In this document: piece by piece, positions 46,627 through 55,701 of the stretch
How the letters are laid out: each line of letters begins with the position of its first letter
Position numbering within the stretch: the first letter of the stretch is position 1
Assembly: GCF_045762675.1 (NCBI RefSeq)
Contig: NZ_JBJDLK010000002.1
Coordinates: forward strand, 310,001 to 374,000
DNA length: 64,000 nucleotides
Direction of reading: 5' to 3'
Source of the DNA: Elizabethkingia meningoseptica_A
GTDB lineage: Bacteria; Bacteroidota; Bacteroidia; Flavobacteriales; Weeksellaceae
Notes under the pieces: model-generated
The model's database searches: none
What the model was told of the DNA's origin: nothing
Seen by the model: only the letters and a program-made list of their open reading frames with translations
Made by a program: the position numbers and the translations under genes

Positions 46627-46791
46627 ATGAAACGTCTGCTCCTGTCATTATTATTCCTGTCGGTCTCTGTAACTGCGCAAAAAACAATATTTAATATTAA
46701 ATATTCCGAACAGTTAGCTGTTTTTGTCTTTATACAAAACCTGTCTGAGAATTATCCTGAAAATATTTATATCTGGCTCATGGATAAATAG
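46627..46791 (+). pseudogene. 5' fragment of an unknown secreted protein
   Basis: From ATG 46627 there is a signal peptide (MKRLLLSLLFLSVSVTAQ) and then about 36 residues (KTIFNIKYSEQLAVFVFIQ...) before a stop. The mature part is far too short for a normal exported protein and runs directly into relic sequence of a LytTR gene, so I read it as a truncated gene. The parent family was not identified. Confidence 0.45.
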
Positions 46792-46886
46792 ATTCGTATA
46801 TATCTGATTATCTCATTCCGGAACAGTTAGTTCACCAAATAGGATATTTTTTCAATGAATATACAGCCAGACTGATGGATGACTAA
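46788..46886 (+). pseudogene. 3' relic of a LytTR response-regulator gene
   Basis: In one frame 46788-46886 reads IDSYISDYLIPEQLVHQIGY, then FFNEYTARLMDD and a stop. This matches the end of the intact regulator at 44872-45591 (YIDSF..., FFNTYTGGLMDS) including the exact FFN.YT..LMD ending. Nothing of the receiver domain is present. It looks like the surviving tail of a deleted paralogue fused to the truncated secreted gene. Confidence 0.6.
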
Positions 46887-47163
46887 AGTTTTTGTAAACT
46901 TTTCTTCAAAAAAAATAATACTCCACAACTGTTTTTTTGAATACAAGCCACATATTCCAATACGAAATAATACTTTCTTTTAAAATATAAAGATAATTTT
47001 TATTATTTTATTAGAAATAATAGATTATATACCCTAATAGATCAATATTTATTTTTTACAGAGCCAAAAGTGTTATACATATTTAACAATTAACTAATAA
47101 TTTTGAAATAATTAAATATAATTTTTGTATTTTAGACTCTGTTAGTATGAAAAAATCAATAAT

Positions 47164-47496
47164 ATGGGAATTGGTGGTAATTTAAGAAGATTAAGAAACA
47201 AGACGAAATTTTCGCAACATGATGTTGCGGATCAGATTGGTGTTAGCAAGAATACTTATATGAGCTGGGAGAATGAAAATTCTGACATTAAGGCTCAATA
47301 TATTCCAAAGCTTGCAGAGTTGTTTAATGTTGAAATTAAGAATCTGTTTACTGATTCTAAAAGAATTCAACTATTTAACAATTATGAACATAATGGTACT
47401 CCTAGCGGACATATAATAATAAACGTTACGGATAAAGAAACAGCTGAAATGTTTACGAAACAAATGCTGGAATTATTAAAAAAAACTAAAACTTAA
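47164..47496 (+). CDS. XRE-type helix-turn-helix regulator
   Basis: The 110-residue protein has an N-terminal Cro/C1-type HTH (residues ~5-62, LRRLRNKTKFSQHDVADQIGVSKNTYMSWEN, IPKLAELFNVEIKNLF) and a 45-residue C-terminal tail of unknown function. Such small regulators are often self-regulating or part of accessory modules; no toxin gene or phage gene is adjacent. The preceding ATG at 47147 opens a 12-codon frame that overlaps its start. A terminator follows at 47568-47588. Confidence 0.88.
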   Translation: MGIGGNLRRLRNKTKFSQHDVADQIGVSKNTYMSWENENSDIKAQYIPKLAELFNVEIKNLFTDSKRIQLFNNYEHNGTPSGHIIINVTDKETAEMFTKQMLELLKKTKT

Positions 47497-47567
47497 GCAT
47501 ACATCACAACACATAACACAAACGAATACAGTGCCAAATGCTTGATTTTAACAATCTACAACTAAAA

Positions 47568-47588
47568 AAATCCCGGTAACCGGGATTT
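47568..47588. terminator. Bidirectional terminator between XRE gene and SusD gene
   Basis: AAATCCCGG (47568-47576) and CCGGGATTT (47580-47588) pair over a 3-nt loop, with A and T runs on either side. It serves the convergent genes on both strands. Confidence 0.85.
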
Positions 47589-47623
47589 TTTTATGTATTT
47601 AAATTATTTCTATAACAAGTATA

Positions 47624-49186
47624 TTACTGGTTTGCATAGCCAGAATTTTGTTGAATGGATGGGTTACCCTGCAATTCATCCCTTGGGATTGGCAGTGTAA
47701 ATCTATAATCGTCAATTGACAGCGTTGTCGGTAGCGTTTTAGACATATCATCCACAATACTACGATCAATAGAAACACCAGCAGTTTTTCCAAGTCTTCG
47801 CAGGTCAATATAGCGATGCCCTTCAAAGGCCAACTCCACACGTCTTTCTTTCAATATATCCTGCCATGCCTGAGCAACATTTGAATAAGAAGATAAGGCT
47901 GTTGGTCCCTGATAATTTCTGGCGTCACGTATTGCTTTTAAATTTGTAGCTACACCATTTAAATCATTATCAGATGCCGCACATTCTGCTAATATTAAAT
48001 ACATTTCAGAAAGTCTGATTACTTTGATATCATTCTTTAATTGTAAAGCCCCTGTATATTTACCCGGATATTTTTTTATAACCAAACCGTCGGAAGTTTT
48101 ATAGTCTACACTGGTTAAATAATTAGGGTCTATTTTTGATGTTACATCTAAATAAGCATATCTCCTGATATCACCTGGCGAGGCTGCAAGAATATTATAT
48201 AAATTTCTGCCCATGTCCCAAATTACAGAACCATTATATGTTGATGTATTTGTGGTATATAATGAAGCAATATTTTCACTAGACCCGGTTAATGGCCTGC
48301 TAAAACCGAATATAACTTCCCCTCTTGCACCATCTTGTAACATTCTAACATACGGGTTTGTAGAACCATATGCATTTAAAGAAGTCCACCACGCTGTAGA
48401 TCCCGCAGTCCCGGTAGGAACCGGTGTAGCAGAAGTTAATGTTAAACCTGACTGAGAAATTACCTTTTGTGCATAAATCTTGGCATTAGCATAATCACCC
48501 TTATAGGTGTAATATCTTGCTCTTATTGCATTAATTGCATTTATAGTAAAGAATAAGTAATTTGAGGCGCTTTGGTTGATGTTTTGCTCTGCAAAATTTA
48601 AATCTTCTTCAATGGCTTTATATACTTCGCTATTATTACTTCTTTGAGGCTTATCTCCCAAAGAAGATACACCCGTTGCAATAATAACACCCAACGCATT
48701 CGGATCTTTCATATTTGGAGAAAAATAAGAAAGTAAGTCAAGATATGACAATGCTCTTGCCGCTCTTGCTTCCCCTAAGATAGAGTTATACCTGGCAACT
48801 TCCGTTGCTCCAGGACTAATATTTTTAGCACCTTCAAGTAAACGGTTTACTCTGTTTATAGTATAATAGTCATTCAACCATATTGATGATGCAAAACCAT
48901 TGGCAACATCTACAAAAAACTGATGAGTTCCGGCGCTGGAAATATTTGAATTAGACGGCCCTATTCCCACTTCATCTGTAAATTGTGAAGTAAATGAAAT
49001 TTGATTACTATTGTTCAGTGAACTATATACACTTCCTTGCAGAAACATGTCCATGTCGCTGGTATTAGTCATGGCTTTATCAAGTGTTAACTCTCCATCC
49101 TGAACAATATCTATTGCGTCTCGGCACGATGTATTTAAAATTAACAAACTTGTGATTAACCCTATATTTATTATTATACGCTTCAT
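47624..49186 (-). CDS. SusD/RagB-family nutrient-binding lipoprotein
   Basis: The 520-residue protein has a lipoprotein signal with Cys21 (ITSLLILNTSC). The SusD helical TPR-like core is clear (SFASSIWLNDYYTINRVNRLLEGAKNI, ILGEARAARALSYLDLLSYFSPN), and the C-terminal region has the RagB/SusD signature KVIRLSEMYLILAECAAS and WQDILKERRVELAFEGHRYIDLRRLGK. It sits on the cell surface and forms the lid of the SusC transporter encoded 12 bp upstream. The glycan or peptide ligand cannot be told, and no glycosidase or sulfatase gene is adjacent. Confidence 0.95.
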   Translation of the reverse strand: MKRIIINIGLITSLLILNTSCRDAIDIVQDGELTLDKAMTNTSDMDMFLQGSVYSSLNNSNQISFTSQFTDEVGIGPSNSNISSAGTHQFFVDVANGFASSIWLNDYYTINRVNRLLEGAKNISPGATEVARYNSILGEARAARALSYLDLLSYFSPNMKDPNALGVIIATGVSSLGDKPQRSNNSEVYKAIEEDLNFAEQNINQSASNYLFFTINAINAIRARYYTYKGDYANAKIYAQKVISQSGLTLTSATPVPTGTAGSTAWWTSLNAYGSTNPYVRMLQDGARGEVIFGFSRPLTGSSENIASLYTTNTSTYNGSVIWDMGRNLYNILAASPGDIRRYAYLDVTSKIDPNYLTSVDYKTSDGLVIKKYPGKYTGALQLKNDIKVIRLSEMYLILAECAASDNDLNGVATNLKAIRDARNYQGPTALSSYSNVAQAWQDILKERRVELAFEGHRYIDLRRLGKTAGVSIDRSIVDDMSKTLPTTLSIDDYRFTLPIPRDELQGNPSIQQNSGYANQ

Positions 49187-49198
49187 AATTATTCTAAT

Positions 49199-52078
49199 TT
49201 AAAATTCGATGTTAGTACCAATTGTAAAAGTTCTTGGATTTGGATAAATACTATATGGTGAAGCGGCAATACCTTCCGGATCCCAACCTCTCCATTTGCT
49301 CCATACAGCAAGGTTTTCAGCTTGGATATATACTTTTAAAGATCTGACAAACCCATCTTTCAATAACCCTCTAGGTACTGAATATCCAATTTGTAAGTTT
49401 CTAAATTTGATAAAAGACGCATTATATAATAATCTATCCGATAATGATCCATAATCCAGAGAGCTTAGTGAAGGCATATCTGTATTACGATTATCAGGTG
49501 TCCATGCTCTTAAAAGATCACTGGAAACATTATGTCCTGCAGCTGCATAACTTGGTAAAGTCATCCATGATAGCATATTATCATATTTCCAGATACCAGC
49601 CTGGAAAGTAAAAGTAGCATCTAAAAAGAATCCTTTATATTCTGCATTTACACCAAACCCACCCTGATATTTAGGAAGCATCGTTTTCCCTGTTAATCTT
49701 CTGTCTGTTTCTTTTGGTGTTTCTGTAATATTTCCGTTGATATCCAGATATTGCATATTTCCATTTTCAGGATTTACACCTACAAAAGGCACCATATTCC
49801 ATTCATTAAGAGTTCTTCCAACCATTCTCACTTGTGCCCCGCTGGCAATTGGAGATACAATGCTTAAAAGTCTGTTTTTATTATAACTTCCATTTGCCCA
49901 TAATGATACGGTAGCATTGCTATTTTTGATCACATTATATCTTAATAATAATTCAAATCCTGAGTTTTTCATAGCGCCTTCATTTCCATTATAAGTGTAG
50001 AAGCCGTTTACCGCGGAAGATCTCTTACTCAGGTACATTTTGTCTGTTTTCTTTTCATAGTAGTCAAAATTACCTTCAAGTTTACCTTTAAATAATGCAA
50101 AGTCTACCCCCAGATCTAACTGGCTAACTTCTTCCCACATCAGATCTGGATTTCCAATGGTATAATTGTATCCCGGAACATTGTTATAACCTGTAGTGGC
50201 AACTGCCAGATCCCTAGCCAATGCCGGGGAAAGAATTAATGCATTGCTGCCCGCTGCAGGAGATACTATATTCTGATTCCCCATTGTACCATAAGAAGCT
50301 CTAAGTTTCAATAACTGAACGTTGGCTCCTTCCATAAAGGCTTCTTTATTAATATTCCATCTACCTGCTACCGACCAGAAAGTTCCCCATTTATTGTTAT
50401 CAACAAATCTGTAAGAGCCATCTCTTCTGAGAACACCACTGAAACCATATTTGTCAGCATAATCGTAGTCCAATGTACCAAAATAAGAAAGTGTTCCGGC
50501 AGTAACTTTATTTGCAGATACAGACGGCACATATCTTAGCTGATCACCAGTAATATTTGTAACGGCAATATATCCCCTACCGTTACCCGGACGCCACACT
50601 TTTGGGTCAAGACCATTTTGCGTACGTGCTGAATAATTGTAATGGTCTTTCAGATAGTCTAAATATAATCCGAAATTAAATGTATGCTTCTCCCCAATAC
50701 GTAATTTATAATTAGTACTTGTAACGGAATTGAAACCTAAGTCAAAAGCATTGGTAATAGATTCGCTTCCTCCATAAGGATTAGGAGTAATTGTTGTAGC
50801 AGACGAAACAGCTGTAATTACACCACCAATAAATGCCCATGGTGCATAATAACTTAACCCGTTTGTTTGTTTAAAATCAATACCTGATTTATTGGTAATA
50901 GTCCAGTTATCTGTTAATTTTAACGTGGCAGTAATACTAGCAAATATGTTCAGGTCATTGATTCTAACACCAATATTATTCTGATCCATTCCATTTTCCA
51001 GTACATAGATATTATTTCCATTAGCATAATTTCTGCCAATAGCTGAATACAGGTCATATCCATTTACAAACTGATGCGCTTTTAATGTAGGATTTCCCAT
51101 TGTTGCACCTAACAACGGATTTTGTAAGGTTTGGTTATTTACACCGGAATTATCTTCCTGAACCAATTGCTTTCTTTTGGAGTAAGAAATACCTATATTA
51201 CTACTAAAGGTAAAACGCTCATTTTTGGATTTTCCATTTAAATTATTTCTTAGTGAAAATCTCTGGAACTGAGTACCCGGCACCATTCCTCCCTGTTCAA
51301 AATAACCTAAAGATGTGTAGGCATTTATAGTTTCTGACCCAAATGTTGTAGAAATATTATGGCTCTGGGTCATTGCTGGTTTAAAGAATACTTTTTCCCA
51401 GTTTGTGGTTGGCGTATTGGCAATTTGTTCATCCGTAAGCTTTACAGCAGAAGACACTCCTAACCTTTTCTGAATGGTTAAAAGCTCCGGTGAATTGGAA
51501 AGATTATATTTATTCCCTACACCAAAACTAACCCCAGTATTTCCTGAATAAGAAATATTAAAAGATGTTTTAAACTTTCCTGTTTTAGTTGTTACCATTA
51601 AAACCCCATTCGCTCCTCTGTTACCATAAATGGAAGTTGCAGCAGCATCTTTTAATACAGATACCGACTCAATATCTTCAGCATTAATATTTCTAAACTG
51701 ATTTGCATTGGAGATAATTCCGTCAATAACAATAAGAGGGTCTGTACTTGCATTGATAGATGACACCCCTCTGATAATCATATCAACTTTACCTGAACCG
51801 GGAGATCCTGAATTAGAATTAATAGATAACCCGGGCGCTGCTCCCTGCAACGAATTTAAAAACGATGCATTAGGTCTGTTGGCAAAAGTTTCAGATGTAA
51901 CCATAGTCGTTGCAGAAACATCTTTTGACTTTGTAGACTTTCTGTTGTAACCGAGTACAACCACTTCATCGATGTTTTTTGTCTTAGCGGTGTCTATATT
52001 CTTTTTTTGCGCTTGTACTTCTGCGCCTAAAAAGAAAAGTGCACCGGCACCAATAAGATAAACTTTTTTCATATTCAC
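49199..52078 (-). CDS. SusC/RagA-family TonB-dependent transporter
   Basis: The 959-residue protein has a signal peptide (KVYLIGAGALFFLGAEVQAQ) followed directly by the TonB box region KNIDEVVVLGYNRKS. The plug domain includes SLQGAAPGLSINSNSGSPGSGKVDMIIRGVSSI, PLIVIDGIIS and ESVSVLKDAAATSIYGNRGANGVLMVTTK. The barrel fills the rest, ending in FTIGTNIEF. The N-terminal carboxypeptidase-regulatory domain of many SusC proteins is missing. It forms the outer-membrane channel with the SusD-like lipoprotein encoded 12 bp downstream. A large upstream region with a 28-bp dyad may control it. Confidence 0.96.
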   Translation of the reverse strand: MNMKKVYLIGAGALFFLGAEVQAQKKNIDTAKTKNIDEVVVLGYNRKSTKSKDVSATTMVTSETFANRPNASFLNSLQGAAPGLSINSNSGSPGSGKVDMIIRGVSSINASTDPLIVIDGIISNANQFRNINAEDIESVSVLKDAAATSIYGNRGANGVLMVTTKTGKFKTSFNISYSGNTGVSFGVGNKYNLSNSPELLTIQKRLGVSSAVKLTDEQIANTPTTNWEKVFFKPAMTQSHNISTTFGSETINAYTSLGYFEQGGMVPGTQFQRFSLRNNLNGKSKNERFTFSSNIGISYSKRKQLVQEDNSGVNNQTLQNPLLGATMGNPTLKAHQFVNGYDLYSAIGRNYANGNNIYVLENGMDQNNIGVRINDLNIFASITATLKLTDNWTITNKSGIDFKQTNGLSYYAPWAFIGGVITAVSSATTITPNPYGGSESITNAFDLGFNSVTSTNYKLRIGEKHTFNFGLYLDYLKDHYNYSARTQNGLDPKVWRPGNGRGYIAVTNITGDQLRYVPSVSANKVTAGTLSYFGTLDYDYADKYGFSGVLRRDGSYRFVDNNKWGTFWSVAGRWNINKEAFMEGANVQLLKLRASYGTMGNQNIVSPAAGSNALILSPALARDLAVATTGYNNVPGYNYTIGNPDLMWEEVSQLDLGVDFALFKGKLEGNFDYYEKKTDKMYLSKRSSAVNGFYTYNGNEGAMKNSGFELLLRYNVIKNSNATVSLWANGSYNKNRLLSIVSPIASGAQVRMVGRTLNEWNMVPFVGVNPENGNMQYLDINGNITETPKETDRRLTGKTMLPKYQGGFGVNAEYKGFFLDATFTFQAGIWKYDNMLSWMTLPSYAAAGHNVSSDLLRAWTPDNRNTDMPSLSSLDYGSLSDRLLYNASFIKFRNLQIGYSVPRGLLKDGFVRSLKVYIQAENLAVWSKWRGWDPEGIAASPYSIYPNPRTFTIGTNIEF

Positions 52079-52187
52079 TATAATTTTAACTAGTCATAAA
52101 AAATAAAAAATGAGGGAATAATTAATTCACATACATTTTTTCACCTATCTTCTTGAGTATATATCACTCGGTAAATCAGGGCAACAA

Positions 52188-52320
52188 GAGTATGGTATTG
52201 GCTAATAATATAGTCTAGCAATACATCTGTTTATTGTATAAACATGGTAAAAGTTGAAAAGATTATTAAATTTGTTAATAATTGCACAAAACCATATAAA
52301 AGCAATATTTTACCATACTC
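52188..52320. repeat. Inverted TATGGTA motifs upstream of the SusC gene
   Basis: GAGTATGGTA at 52188-52197 has an exact reverse complement, TACCATACTC, at 52311-52320. ATGGTAAAA at 52244-52252 also has an exact reverse complement, TTTTACCAT, at 52308-52316. The three TATGGTA-type sites may be operator half-sites. Confidence 0.55.
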
Positions 52321-52332
52321 CCTGTTACAATG

Positions 52333-52360
52333 ATTGGCAATTTGTTAACAAATCGCCAAT
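52333..52360. promoter_or_regulatory. 28-bp near-perfect palindrome upstream of SusC
   Basis: The dyad centre lies between 52346 and 52347. ATTGGC at 52333-52338 pairs with GCCAAT at 52355-52360, and ATTTGTT with AACAAAT in the middle; 13 of 14 positions pair. It has no loop and no T tract, so it looks like an operator site and not a terminator. It is ~255 bp upstream of the SusC start. Confidence 0.7.
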
Positions 52361-52763
52361 GTTTCATTATCTTTTAAGAAGATTTTATGAAATTACAGTT
52401 TTTCTCATGTATTAGAGATCAAGAAAACTGAGCTAATTTGGTATCACTTTATGTATTTTAGTCATAGTTATTGTAATAAATCAATATAGCAGAGATGAAT
52501 GCCACCCTAAACAGCTTAAAAATCGAACACATTTTCTATAATAGTATTGCAAATCAAATGATTGTATATAATAATAATTATATATTATGAATCTTAAGTG
52601 TTTTATATAAGAATATCCAAAAAGCGGGATAACGTCTCCACGTTTTTTAATTTATCTATAATGTATTAATATCTAAAATAAGCTCTTGGTCTTTTAACAG
52701 CTATAATAATTCGCGCCTGTTATTGATTTGATTAACCACTACAATAATAAAAATTTGGATATC
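52361..52763. other. AT-rich region between the SusC control region and the barrel relic
   Basis: Apart from a short ATG frame of about 31 codons near 52496, which I do not accept as a gene, I see no gene in this stretch. It is AT-rich and could be part of the SusCD upstream region or leftover sequence. Confidence 0.4.
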
Positions 52764-53272
52764 TTACAACACCGCCTTTATTCCGATAACAGGGCTAAAG
52801 CCGTCGAGTTTTGTAAGTGATGTACTTGAAATTCCGGGAACTGTATACAACAGGAATTCTCCTAAAATGATAAACGTTTTGGAGATAATATAATTAACAC
52901 CAGCTCCGGCATTTAAGTAGACATTAGAAGTACTGTTGGTACCGTAATTAATCTTCTTCAGTGAAGGATCATAATCAATTCTTGGTTCTTCTATAAATGC
53001 AATTCCTGATCCCGCGAAAATAAAAGGCTGCCATTTACCATTGAGCATTTGATATCCAGAATCTATTCCAAGATTTGTACTGTTTATTTTTGTATGCACA
53101 TTTGCAGTCAGAATGGAAAGAAAGCGCCAAAAGATCCTCCGAAATCCAGATAGATTTTTCTGTTATGATCATTAAGCAGATCCTGTGATTTTATTCCGAC
53201 AGGCACCAGAATTAAAATAACTACCACACCTATAACATTCCCGTACTTCTTCTTTAAAAAATTTCTGCGCAT
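52764..53272 (-). pseudogene. Frameshifted outer-membrane-barrel protein
   Basis: The minus-strand reading from ATG 53272 gives a basic N-terminus and hydrophobic signal (NVIGVVVILILVPVGIKSQ), then IYLDFGGSFGAF, and stops at a TGA near 53112. In the +1/-1 frame the sequence continues as LSILTANVHTKINSTNLGIDSGYQ and runs to the final strand GFSPVIGIKAVL at 52764. The full span is 509 bp, not divisible by three, so one frameshift near 53110-53130 splits the gene. The intact C-terminal part starts only at a GTG at 53099. It would be a small outer-membrane beta-barrel protein of ~169 residues if repaired. Confidence 0.65.
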
Positions 53273-53699
53273 TGTTTGAAACTAAAATTACCATACAAAA
53301 GAAAAAATTCCGGTACTCTTTTTTTTTAAGATATATTAAAAACATAAGCTCCTCTTATGATTTACATAAGCGTCCGGTTGAGAACTTCAGAATAAGAGGA
53401 AACACCATGTATAGAAATATGGTGGATCCTTGTTGAACAAACAAATTACAGGATTACTTCAAGCTGAGGTTTTTAAGCTACCTTAAAAATAAATTCCATG
53501 AGTTTGGTTTACTTTGACAAAAGTTTATACGCATTATTCAAATGGAGTTTTACTGCATATCAGAAAGATTGCCGAATACAAAATTTCCATTTCATTCAAA
53601 TTTCCTTATTCGCATGGCAGTTAATCTGCATGTTTGGTGGTCCTGTAAAAATTAAAAGCATTTCAGTGAAAACTTAAAGTTTATAGTCATAGTAATTTC
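53273..53699. other. Intergenic region upstream of the AraC gene
   Basis: No gene is seen. A small inverted repeat, CACCAT (53403-53408) with ATGGTG (53419-53424), lies inside. The right end carries the AraC promoter candidate at 53700-53707. Confidence 0.45.
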
Positions 53700-53707
53700 T
53701 AAATTTG
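53700..53707 (+). promoter_or_regulatory. Candidate -7 box of the AraC-family gene
   Basis: TAAATTTG matches TAnnTTTG. It is 24 bp before the TTG start at 53731, which favours that start over the TTG at 53710. The -33 element is weak. Confidence 0.45.
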
Positions 53708-53730
53708 TATTGTATATAAGAGAAAAAGTA

Positions 53731-54594
53731 TTGAAGAAAAAGTACGGTATAAAAGAATTTTTGGATTACACCAACATTAGTGGCTATAAGAATAATTATA
53801 TCCATTTGGTGGAATATGAAAAGCAAACAGATATGAGACGAAAGTCAGCACCTGTTGCGCTTGATTTTTATCTGCTGGCCATTAAACGGGACTACGACAA
53901 AAACAAAAACTTTGGGCAGACAAGATTTGACAACGCTGATGCTTTTGTCTATCTTGACCAACCCGGCGATTTTCTGCAATGGGATATTGAGCATCAGATA
54001 TCTGGCTATCATATTCTGATAGATGCAGGGCTGTTCCAAAAAATTGCGAAAGAGTACAGCTTTGCCTATTACAATAACCACGAGGCGCTTTTCATTACAA
54101 AACAGGAAGAACAAATTATTACCGACCTCTTCAAAAAGGCATTGAATGAATTTGAGGGAAATGAACATTTCTCTAAAGATATTGTCATTCACTATGCTTC
54201 GCTTCTCCTTTCCTACATTCAAAAGTTTTACAGCAGGCAATTTGATACAAGGAAGGAATTGTACAACACTACCGTATCTGATTTTTATAAAAATCTTGAA
54301 ACCTATTATGATAATGAGCAAAATGCGCTGAAAGTTCCATCAGTTTCTTATTTCTCGGACATGGCCAACCTGTCATCCAATTATTTTGGCGATCTTATAA
54401 AGCACTACACAGGGCGTTCGCCGCAGGAACATATCCATCAACTACTCATCCAGATAGCAAAGAACAAATTAAGAACAACCTCACTAAGTATCAGTGAAAT
54501 TGCTTATAGTCTGGGATTTGAATATCCATCCTATTTCGCTACATTTTTCAAAAAGGAAACGGGTATTTCGCCAAGCGTTTTCCGAAATCAGTAA
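53731..54594 (+). CDS. AraC-family transcriptional regulator
   Basis: From the TTG at 53731 (KKKYGIKEFLDYTNIS) the protein is 288 residues; an upstream TTG at 53710 would add 7 residues but lies right at the promoter. The N-terminal ~170 residues resemble an AraC-type ligand-binding cupin-like domain. The C-terminal two-helix-turn-helix region reads IAKNKLRTTSLSISEIAYSLGFEYPSYFATFFKKETGISPSVFRNQ. It is followed by an alpha/beta hydrolase gene 92 bp downstream that has its own promoter candidate; this regulator/hydrolase pair is common in Bacteroidota, and control of the hydrolase is inferred. Confidence 0.87.
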   Translation: MKKKYGIKEFLDYTNISGYKNNYIHLVEYEKQTDMRRKSAPVALDFYLLAIKRDYDKNKNFGQTRFDNADAFVYLDQPGDFLQWDIEHQISGYHILIDAGLFQKIAKEYSFAYYNNHEALFITKQEEQIITDLFKKALNEFEGNEHFSKDIVIHYASLLLSYIQKFYSRQFDTRKELYNTTVSDFYKNLETYYDNEQNALKVPSVSYFSDMANLSSNYFGDLIKHYTGRSPQEHIHQLLIQIAKNKLRTTSLSISEIAYSLGFEYPSYFATFFKKETGISPSVFRNQ

Positions 54595-54646
54595 ATAGTT
54601 AAAGTCTTCCCGTAATTACTTTAAGCATTGAGATTTCTGTTCAAAA

Positions 54647-54654
54647 TATCTTTG
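54647..54654 (+). promoter_or_regulatory. Candidate -7 box of the hydrolase gene
   Basis: TATCTTTG is a full TAnnTTTG match 33 bp before the hydrolase ATG. A TTG at 54628-54630 is 16 bp upstream, shorter than usual. Confidence 0.45.
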
Positions 54655-54686
54655 TATAGTTCAAATAACTTTTAAAGATAAAGACA

Positions 54687-55613
54687 ATGAAAGCAGTAAA
54701 ATTCAAAAACAGAAATTGGGACGTAGCAGGTATTTTGCAGTTCCCGAAAGAATTTGATGAAACTAAAAAATACCCCGCAATTGTTTGTGCACATCCTATT
54801 AGTAGTTGCAAAGAGCAGACAGCAGGAAATATCTACGGTAAGGCATTGGCAGAAGCAGGTTTTATTACACTTACTTTTGATGCATCCAATCAGGGAGAAA
54901 GTGGTGGTGAGGTAAGATTTTTAGAAGATCCGGCAATTCGTGTTGAGGATTTCCGTTGTGCAGCAGACTTTTTAACCACATTAAGCTACATAGACGAGGA
55001 GAAAATCGGCGTTTTAGGTATTTGTGGCGGCGGTGGCTATGCGGCCAGTGCAGCAATGACCGAAAGACGTTTTAAAGCAGTAGTAACTGTTGTAGGCGCC
55101 AATTACGGTCGTTTGCTTCGTGAGGGAGATTTTACCACGGATGCCGCTATTAAAACTTTGGAGGGGATTGCTAAACAACGCACCGCACAAGCCAGAGGTG
55201 CTGAACCTGCTATTACGGTTTACAGACCAAACTCGCAGGAAGACCGGCAGGCGGCGGGAATAAACGATATTGATATTGTTGAAGCCGTAGATTATTATCA
55301 GACGCCGAGAGGACAGCACCGGAACTCACCAAACCATTTACGTGTGGACAGTCTGGACAAAGCCATGGCTTTTGATGCTTTCCATTTGGCAGATTTATTA
55401 CTTACACAACCGCTTCACATCGTAATCGGCGATAAAGTAGGTGCTTTTGGTTCGTACAGGGACGGATTTGAGTTGTTCAGGAAAGCGGCTTCAAAGCAGA
55501 AAAGTATTCAGGTTGTTCAGGGGGCAAGCCACTATGACCTGTATGATGGAAAAATAGCTACAGGCAAGGCGATTGAAAAAATTATACCCTTCTTTAAAGA
55601 ACATCTCGGATAG
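54687..55613 (+). CDS. YcjY-like alpha/beta hydrolase with Cys nucleophile position
   Basis: The 308-residue hydrolase has the strand AIVCAHPISSCKEQT and the elbow GVLGICGGGGYAASAA. The nucleophile position is Cys, with the order G-I-C-G-G, as in dienelactone hydrolase-like proteins and the YcjY group. The acid region has HIVIGDKVGAFGSYRDGF and the final His is in QGASHYDLYD. It is probably a cytoplasmic hydrolase of unknown substrate. It lies downstream of the AraC regulator and ends at a very strong hairpin. Confidence 0.85.
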   Translation: MKAVKFKNRNWDVAGILQFPKEFDETKKYPAIVCAHPISSCKEQTAGNIYGKALAEAGFITLTFDASNQGESGGEVRFLEDPAIRVEDFRCAADFLTTLSYIDEEKIGVLGICGGGGYAASAAMTERRFKAVVTVVGANYGRLLREGDFTTDAAIKTLEGIAKQRTAQARGAEPAITVYRPNSQEDRQAAGINDIDIVEAVDYYQTPRGQHRNSPNHLRVDSLDKAMAFDAFHLADLLLTQPLHIVIGDKVGAFGSYRDGFELFRKAASKQKSIQVVQGASHYDLYDGKIATGKAIEKIIPFFKEHLG

Positions 55614-55661
55614 TTCTCAGTGAAATATAAAAGTCGCTGATATTGCGAAGAGTATTTTCTA

Positions 55662-55701
55662 AACCACAAAGACCAGGATTAACATCCTGGTCTTTGTGGT
55701 T
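55662..55701. terminator. 18-bp stem terminator after the hydrolase gene
   Basis: AACCACAAAGACCAGGAT (55662-55679) and ATCCTGGTCTTTGTGGTT (55684-55701) pair without mismatch over a 4-nt loop. It can stop transcription on the plus strand; the T run afterwards is short. Confidence 0.75.

Noticed and set aside
47147..47185. A 12-codon frame overlapping the XRE start
   Set aside because: Too short to judge, and without a supporting ribosome site.
47624..52078. Polysaccharide utilisation locus
   Set aside because: A SusC/SusD pair is present but no glycosidase, lyase, sulfatase or hybrid sensor is adjacent, so a glycan role cannot be claimed.
52496..52591. A 31-codon ATG frame in the SusC upstream region
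   Set aside because: Very AT-rich, no signal, no promoter support and no known small-protein family.
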